Of a stretch of DNA of 64,000 nt, positions 60,286-64,000 are shown piece after piece (position 1 is the stretch's first letter; every line of letters starts with the position of its first letter). Below the pieces are notes generated by a model that was not told the origin of the DNA, ran no database searches, and worked only from the letters and a program-made list of their open reading frames with translations. Source of the DNA: Leptobrachium leishanense (lineage: Eukaryota > Chordata > Amphibia > Anura > Megophryidae); the NCBI GenBank assembly GCA_009667805.1, contig CM019063.1, positions 188,921,661-188,985,660 on the forward strand. The letters run 5' to 3'. The translations under genes and the position numbers were made by a program.

Positions 60286-60577
60286 TCATGGTGAGTCGTA
60301 GGTGAGTCTTTGAGGGGGTCGGCCAGAACGTTTTGGCTCTGGCTCAATCAGCTCTTCTTCAGTCGGAAGTATTACAGATACAGGTTCAGGTCTTTCATTC
60401 AAAACTGGAACAGACATCTCCTCGGAGTATGACCCTTCCAATGAAGGCATAGAACTGTAGTCATAGGACATGTTTTCAGGAACTATAGGAATTTCAGAAG
60501 TTTCAGGAATGTCTAGCTGGAATTCTGGAGCCTCAGGCCTCAGATTGCTTTCCCACCGTTCGGCAACTGGGATGACT
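60286..60577 (-). pseudogene. Gypsy polyprotein C-terminal tail
   Basis: An acidic, proline-rich tail (SVILPTEEELIEPEPKRSG) ending in RPPQRLTYDSP and a stop at 60286-60288. This kind of tail ends the integrase polyprotein in many vertebrate gypsy elements. It is joined to the integrase core by a deletion: the part of integrase that normally follows the catalytic Glu helix is missing between about 60578 and 60560, and the frames differ. No start of its own. Part of a dead element. Confidence 0.75.
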
Positions 60578-61246
60578 TCAGCTCTGCTTCTCTCTGTTTG
60601 ACAATGTCCCCAACATATTTAGCAGAGTGCGATTGAACCTTTCTGGCTGAGCATCACCTTGAGGGTGATATGGTGTAGTTCGGGTTTTCTGAATTCCCAG
60701 CAGTTCCAGTAATTGCCCAACAAGCCGGCTCTCAAAGTCTCTACCCTGATCCGAGTGTATTCTCCTTGGCAGTCCATAGTGAACAAAAAACATTTCCATT
60801 AAAACCTTCGCCACCGTAGGAGCACGTTGGTCTCTCGTAGAAAAAGCTTGGGCATAACGCGTGAAATGATCACTCACCACTAAGATATTTCCCTGCCCAC
60901 TAGCATCCGGCCCTAAGCACAGGAGGTCAATGCACACCAAATCCATGGGTCCTTGACTTTGTAGGTGGCTCATTGGAGCAGTTCGGGTTGGCAGAGTCTT
61001 CCTTTGAATACACCTCAGACATGAGTGGCAGTAACTTTCAACTTCAGGCCTCATGCAGGGCCAATAGAATCTGTCCCGCACCAGCTTAAAAGTTCTCTCT
61101 GCTCCTAAATGTCCATGGTCATCATGTAATGACCATAGTCCACCCTCTCTGTGTTTGGTGGGAAGGAACAACTGTTGGTCTCCCCAGCATCGCTTGAGGG
61201 GCCCCTTCGGTAGACCACCCCATCCAACATTTCCAACCGTTCCCAC
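60578..61246 (-). pseudogene. Gypsy integrase, truncated
   Basis: Integrase inserts the DNA copy into the genome. In order: the HHCC zinc-binding domain (HDDHGHLG, then CHSCLRC; about residues 40-80 of the open stretch), then the catalytic core with Asp in VCIDLLCLG, Asp in HSDQGRDFES and Glu in GDAQPERFNRTL (spaced as in D-D-35-E). The frame stops soon after, at NREKQS (60578-60580), because the C-terminal part is deleted. The first ten residues of the open stretch overlap the preceding frame. A one-base loss near 61200 in a GGGGCCCC run explains the shift from the RNase H frame. Confidence 0.9.
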
Positions 61247-62247
61247 TCCTTGTAGACCACTCTGGCCCCTTCTGGGGAATTTGTCAGAAGAATCTCCCGT
61301 TGGTTCGCGTTTAGAGCCTTCATGGTCAATGTGATCAGAGGATCTCCAGCCTGGTCAGCTCTCAGGTCCTGTTTTGAAAAAGTAGGCAAACTTTCATCTC
61401 TCAGCTGCGTAGGGTTACAGTAGAACTCTGGAACAGCCACAGCCATGACTCCTATGGCTTCTGCTTCAATCCCGCCCTTGACCCGGCGCTCTGCTCCTTG
61501 ACTTAAAGCTTGCACCCCATCTGGAGTTAACTGAGTCCATTCTGTAGTGTAGGGTCTTCTCGACAAAGCATCAGCATCTCGATTGTTCACTCCAGGGCGA
61601 TACTTCAGGCTGAACCTAAACCCTGACAGAGCGGCCAACCACCGATGTCCCGTTGCATCCAGCTTCGCAGTAGTAAGGACGTAGGTAAGAGGATTGTTAT
61701 CCGTCTTTATCACAAATTCGGCTCCGTACAGATAGTCTTTCAACTTGTCGACCACCGCCCACTTCAAAGCGAGGAACTCCAACTTATGGGTAGAATAATT
61801 CTTTTCTGAAGGCGTAAGGCTCCGGCTCACGTAGGCTACAGGCCTCAACAATCCACCATATTCTTGGTATAAGACTCCCCCTAGAAACTCTCGGCTGGCA
61901 TCTACATGCAATTCGTACGGCTTATGAGGATCAGCGTAGGCCAAGACAGGAGCTCGAGTTAGACTCTCTTTCAGCTTCACGAAAGCACCTTCGCATTGAC
62001 TAGTCCATTCTCCTTGGATAGATTCTCGAGCCTTCCTTGGCCCTGGAGCAGACGGATTTCGGTCAGAGGCCTTGTGGCCTTCTTCTACATCTTCCTTCCG
62101 CAGGAGCTTATTCAGTGGTTGAGCTATCTTGGCAAACCCTCCTACAAACCTTCGGTAATAGGAGCAGAATCCCAAGAAAGATCTAAGTTCAGTGACATTT
62201 CAGGGTCTAGGCCAGGAAGCTACGGCTTCCAACTTTCGAGGATCCGT
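61190..62247 (-). pseudogene. Gypsy RT connection and RNase H domains
   Basis: Follows the reverse transcriptase in frame after two stops (62248-62250 and about 62195). The connection begins FLGFCSYYRRFVGGFAKIA. RNase H, which removes the RNA template, shows its four acidic sites: LHVDASREFLGGVL (Asp), KLEFLALKWAV (Glu), IKTDNNPLTYVL (Asp) and NRDADALSRRPY (Asp). The stretch then runs into the pre-integrase linker, where the frame shifts near 61200. The nucleotide frame is open for about 350 codons, so this is the best-kept part. Confidence 0.92.
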
Positions 62248-62890
62248 CTAAACGCCTTCTGCCGAAACAATGTGTCCCAGATACGTGATGGAAGGCAAAC
62301 AGAATTGACACTTCTCCAGAGACAGTTTCAACCCCTCTTCATGGAGCCGCTTCAAGACCTTTTCCAACCATTGCTCATGTTCTTCCAACGTTTTTCCAAA
62401 CACGATTATGTCATCCAGATACACTAGTACTTCGATCAGGTTCATGTCTCCGACTGTCTTCTCCATTAACCGTTGGAACGTGGCTGGAGCCCCCGTAAGG
62501 CCTTGAGGCATTCGTTGAACTCAAAGAACCCCAGTGGGCAGATGAACGCAGTCTTCTCTTTGTTTCAGGATGCATTGGTATCTGGTGATACCCACTTCGC
62601 AGGTCTAGTACACTAAACCATTTTGCTCCAGACAAACACTGCAAGGCATCTTCTATCCGAGGAGTGGCATATTGATCGGGGATGGTTCTCCGATTTAGCG
62701 TGCGATAGTCTATGCATAGACGGACAGAACCATTCTTCTTCCGAACCATCACTATGGGAGAAGCGTACAGACTCCTGGACTCTTGAATCACCTTGGTTCT
62801 TTGCAGTTCATTCAGCTGTTCTCTTAGATCATCCAAGTCTCCCAGTGGAACTCGTCTTGACCTTTCTCGAAATGGCTTATCTTCCTGCAG
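62248..62890 (-). pseudogene. Gypsy reverse transcriptase, frameshifted
   Basis: Continues the protease frame after a TGA. Motifs in order: ASPIVMVRKKNGSVRLCIDYR, WFSVLDLRSGYHQIPM (first catalytic Asp), then MPQGLTGAPATFQRLM and YLDDIIVFG (about 62400-62422; Asp-Asp of the active site). Two small indels, near 62555 and 62510, move the frame between the second and third motifs. It ends at a TAG at 62248-62250 after HIVSAEGV. All core motifs are present, so the decay is in frame and not in sites. Confidence 0.92.
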
Positions 62891-64000
62891 TCAAATGCGA
62901 TGCTCAGTACTCTTAGCCAGGCCCACATCGAACTCATCCTTTGAGAACAAGTCCCTCCACTTTAGGACCTGGGACTGAAGACATTTCTTCCATTCAGGCG
63001 AGATGGGAGCGTCCTTGGGATAGAACTTGTCAGCTGGAATATCTTTATTCGCTCCTCCTCCTAAATCAGTAGGAGAGAGAGGCGTAGCGGATGCCACTTG
63101 CCCGATAGGCATTCGTGCTTTCAGGATCACTGGAGAATCAGATACATTACATACACTGACTGAGACTCTTCCTCGTGTTCGTTTCAAAGCTTTTGTGGAG
63201 ATTATTTCAGGGATTACTTCGACTCCGGCTTCACTCCCATGATCAAAATCAGTTTCCAGTACCACATAGGGACCTGGTTGCGACCCATTCAACTTGACTG
63301 AAGCCCGGAAACTCGCCACTTCTCCTGATTGTAGAACCTTTTCTGTTACTCCTAATCTCCACAGACGCCCCACTTCGGTAGGTGCCTTCTGTTCTTCGAC
63401 CATTCGCTGATAGACTGGACGCAACATCAGGTGTACTCCCTTGGCAGAACCTTCTTCCAGTACTATAGGGGTCAGGAGACGTTGCACCAGATCAGTATTC
63501 GTCCCCACTATCATAGAACTCCTGTTGGCCCCTGAAGGTCGAGGACACACAATGGCCAACGCATCACAACCCCCAGACTGTCCGATGACTTCGGATACGA
63601 TCTCTAGCTTCACCTGTAGATATCCGTCATAGGGAAGTTTCTCAGTTCCGATACCCCAGATTTCAAGCTCCTTTAGCTCTTGTAGAGGTATGTGTGTCAA
63701 GTGTTTCTCATAGAAGTCTCGGTAGATCAGTGTCACTTGAGCCCCTGAGTCCAACAGAGCTTTGGTGTAGACTCCCTCCACTTGGATTGGAACGATGGGA
63801 GAAGGACCTATCAGCTGGTCAGGAAACGTTGTCGTAGTAGCAAGAAGTTTAGACCCCGTTTGCTGTACCCAGGCCTTCTTCTTGACCCGTGTAGGTTTTG
63901 GGTGTGCATTGCCTCCCCATGACGTAGGACCGGATGCTAAGGGAGTAACTCTTTCAGTCCTGGTTGGTTCCGCAGTGGACGAAACTCTGGGCCTTTTCGC
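62891..64000 (-). pseudogene. Gypsy gag-pol linker and aspartic protease (partial)
   Basis: Open from the window edge (64000) to the TGA at 62891-62893, about 369 codons. A basic, proline-rich linker precedes the protease active site ALLDSGAQVTLI (about 63730-63760, DSGA instead of the commoner DTGA). The protease would cut the gag-pol polyprotein. A long spacer follows, with WKKCLQSQVLKWRDLFSKDE just before the reverse transcriptase. The GTG at 63781 is not the start; the same frame is open upstream. The TGA sits where HRI is normally followed by a basic residue in this family, consistent with decay of a CGA codon by CpG mutation. Confidence 0.9.

Larger units (their letters stand above)
59963..64000 (-). 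mobile_element. Ty3/gypsy LTR retrotransposon, 3' part (runs off window)
   Basis: The element is read right to left. It has the protease to integrase order of Ty3/gypsy (PR-RT-RH-IN), a polypurine tract at 60070-60085 and a 3' LTR at 59963-60069. Gag and the 5' LTR lie beyond 64000. The coding region has stops, frameshifts and a deletion in the integrase C-terminus, so it is inactive. The protein style, with a C-terminal GRPPQRLTYDSP tail, resembles vertebrate gypsy elements. Confidence 0.95.

Overview
The window is a gene-poor stretch of nuclear DNA from a vertebrate with a large, transposon-rich genome. An anuran amphibian is the best guess, from the mix of Tc1-like elements, an L2/CR1-group LINE with a tail-sharing tRNA-type SINE, many hAT and PIF/Harbinger-like MITEs, and a vertebrate-type Ty3/gypsy element. 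The species cannot be fixed from the sequence alone. I found no host exon, tRNA gene, rRNA gene or CRISPR array that I can support. Almost every recognisable coding remnant belongs to a transposon and is broken.

Layout. 1-2.5 kb: end of a hAT-like element, a SINE fragment and a complete-length but dead Tc1 element (891-2507). 3.7-8.5 kb: a palindromic MITE, a 2.5-kb non-autonomous hAT (4009-6551) with exact 8-bp target duplications and tandem repeats inside, a Harbinger-like MITE and a tRNA-derived SINE. 9.9-12.2 kb: a decayed LINE with reverse-transcriptase motifs. 13-22 kb: satellite-like units, several MITEs, a second LINE 3' end and a near-perfect fold-back. 22-29 kb: AT-rich, mostly low-copy DNA with microsatellites. 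29.4-30.1 kb: a hAT MITE. 32.4-34.6 kb: two MITEs. 34.6-36.1 kb: a TE-free island. 36.2-36.85 kb: a fold-back element with telomere-like repeats in its loop. 38-41.8 kb: further MITEs, a third LINE 3' end and a SINE nested in a Harbinger-like MITE.

41.9-44.8 kb is a nested cluster. A fragment of a second Tc1 family carries a hAT MITE (8-bp duplication) and a probable retrocopied mRNA 3' end (11-bp duplication). A second copy of the 891-2507 Tc1 family abuts it in inverse orientation. 45-49.5 kb: MITEs. 50.8-51.8 kb: a solo LTR with a 4-bp duplication. 53.9-56.7 kb: satellite-like units invaded by MITEs. 57.5-59.6 kb: a hAT element containing a Harbinger-like MITE. 59.96-64.0 kb: a minus-strand Ty3/gypsy element (protease, reverse transcriptase, RNase H, integrase). 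It is degraded by stops, frameshifts and deletions, and its 5' half lies beyond the window. Its short 3' LTR matches both ends of the solo LTR.

How the parts relate: the LINE and SINE share a 3' tail, which implies that LINE reverse transcriptase mobilised the SINE. The MITEs have no transposase here and must have been moved in trans. The nesting gives a relative order of insertions. The most notable points are the telomere-like fold-back, the retrocopy in the Tc1 fragment, a sequence module shared by MITEs with different termini, a stop codon shared by the two Tc1 copies, and the LTR with its centre missing.
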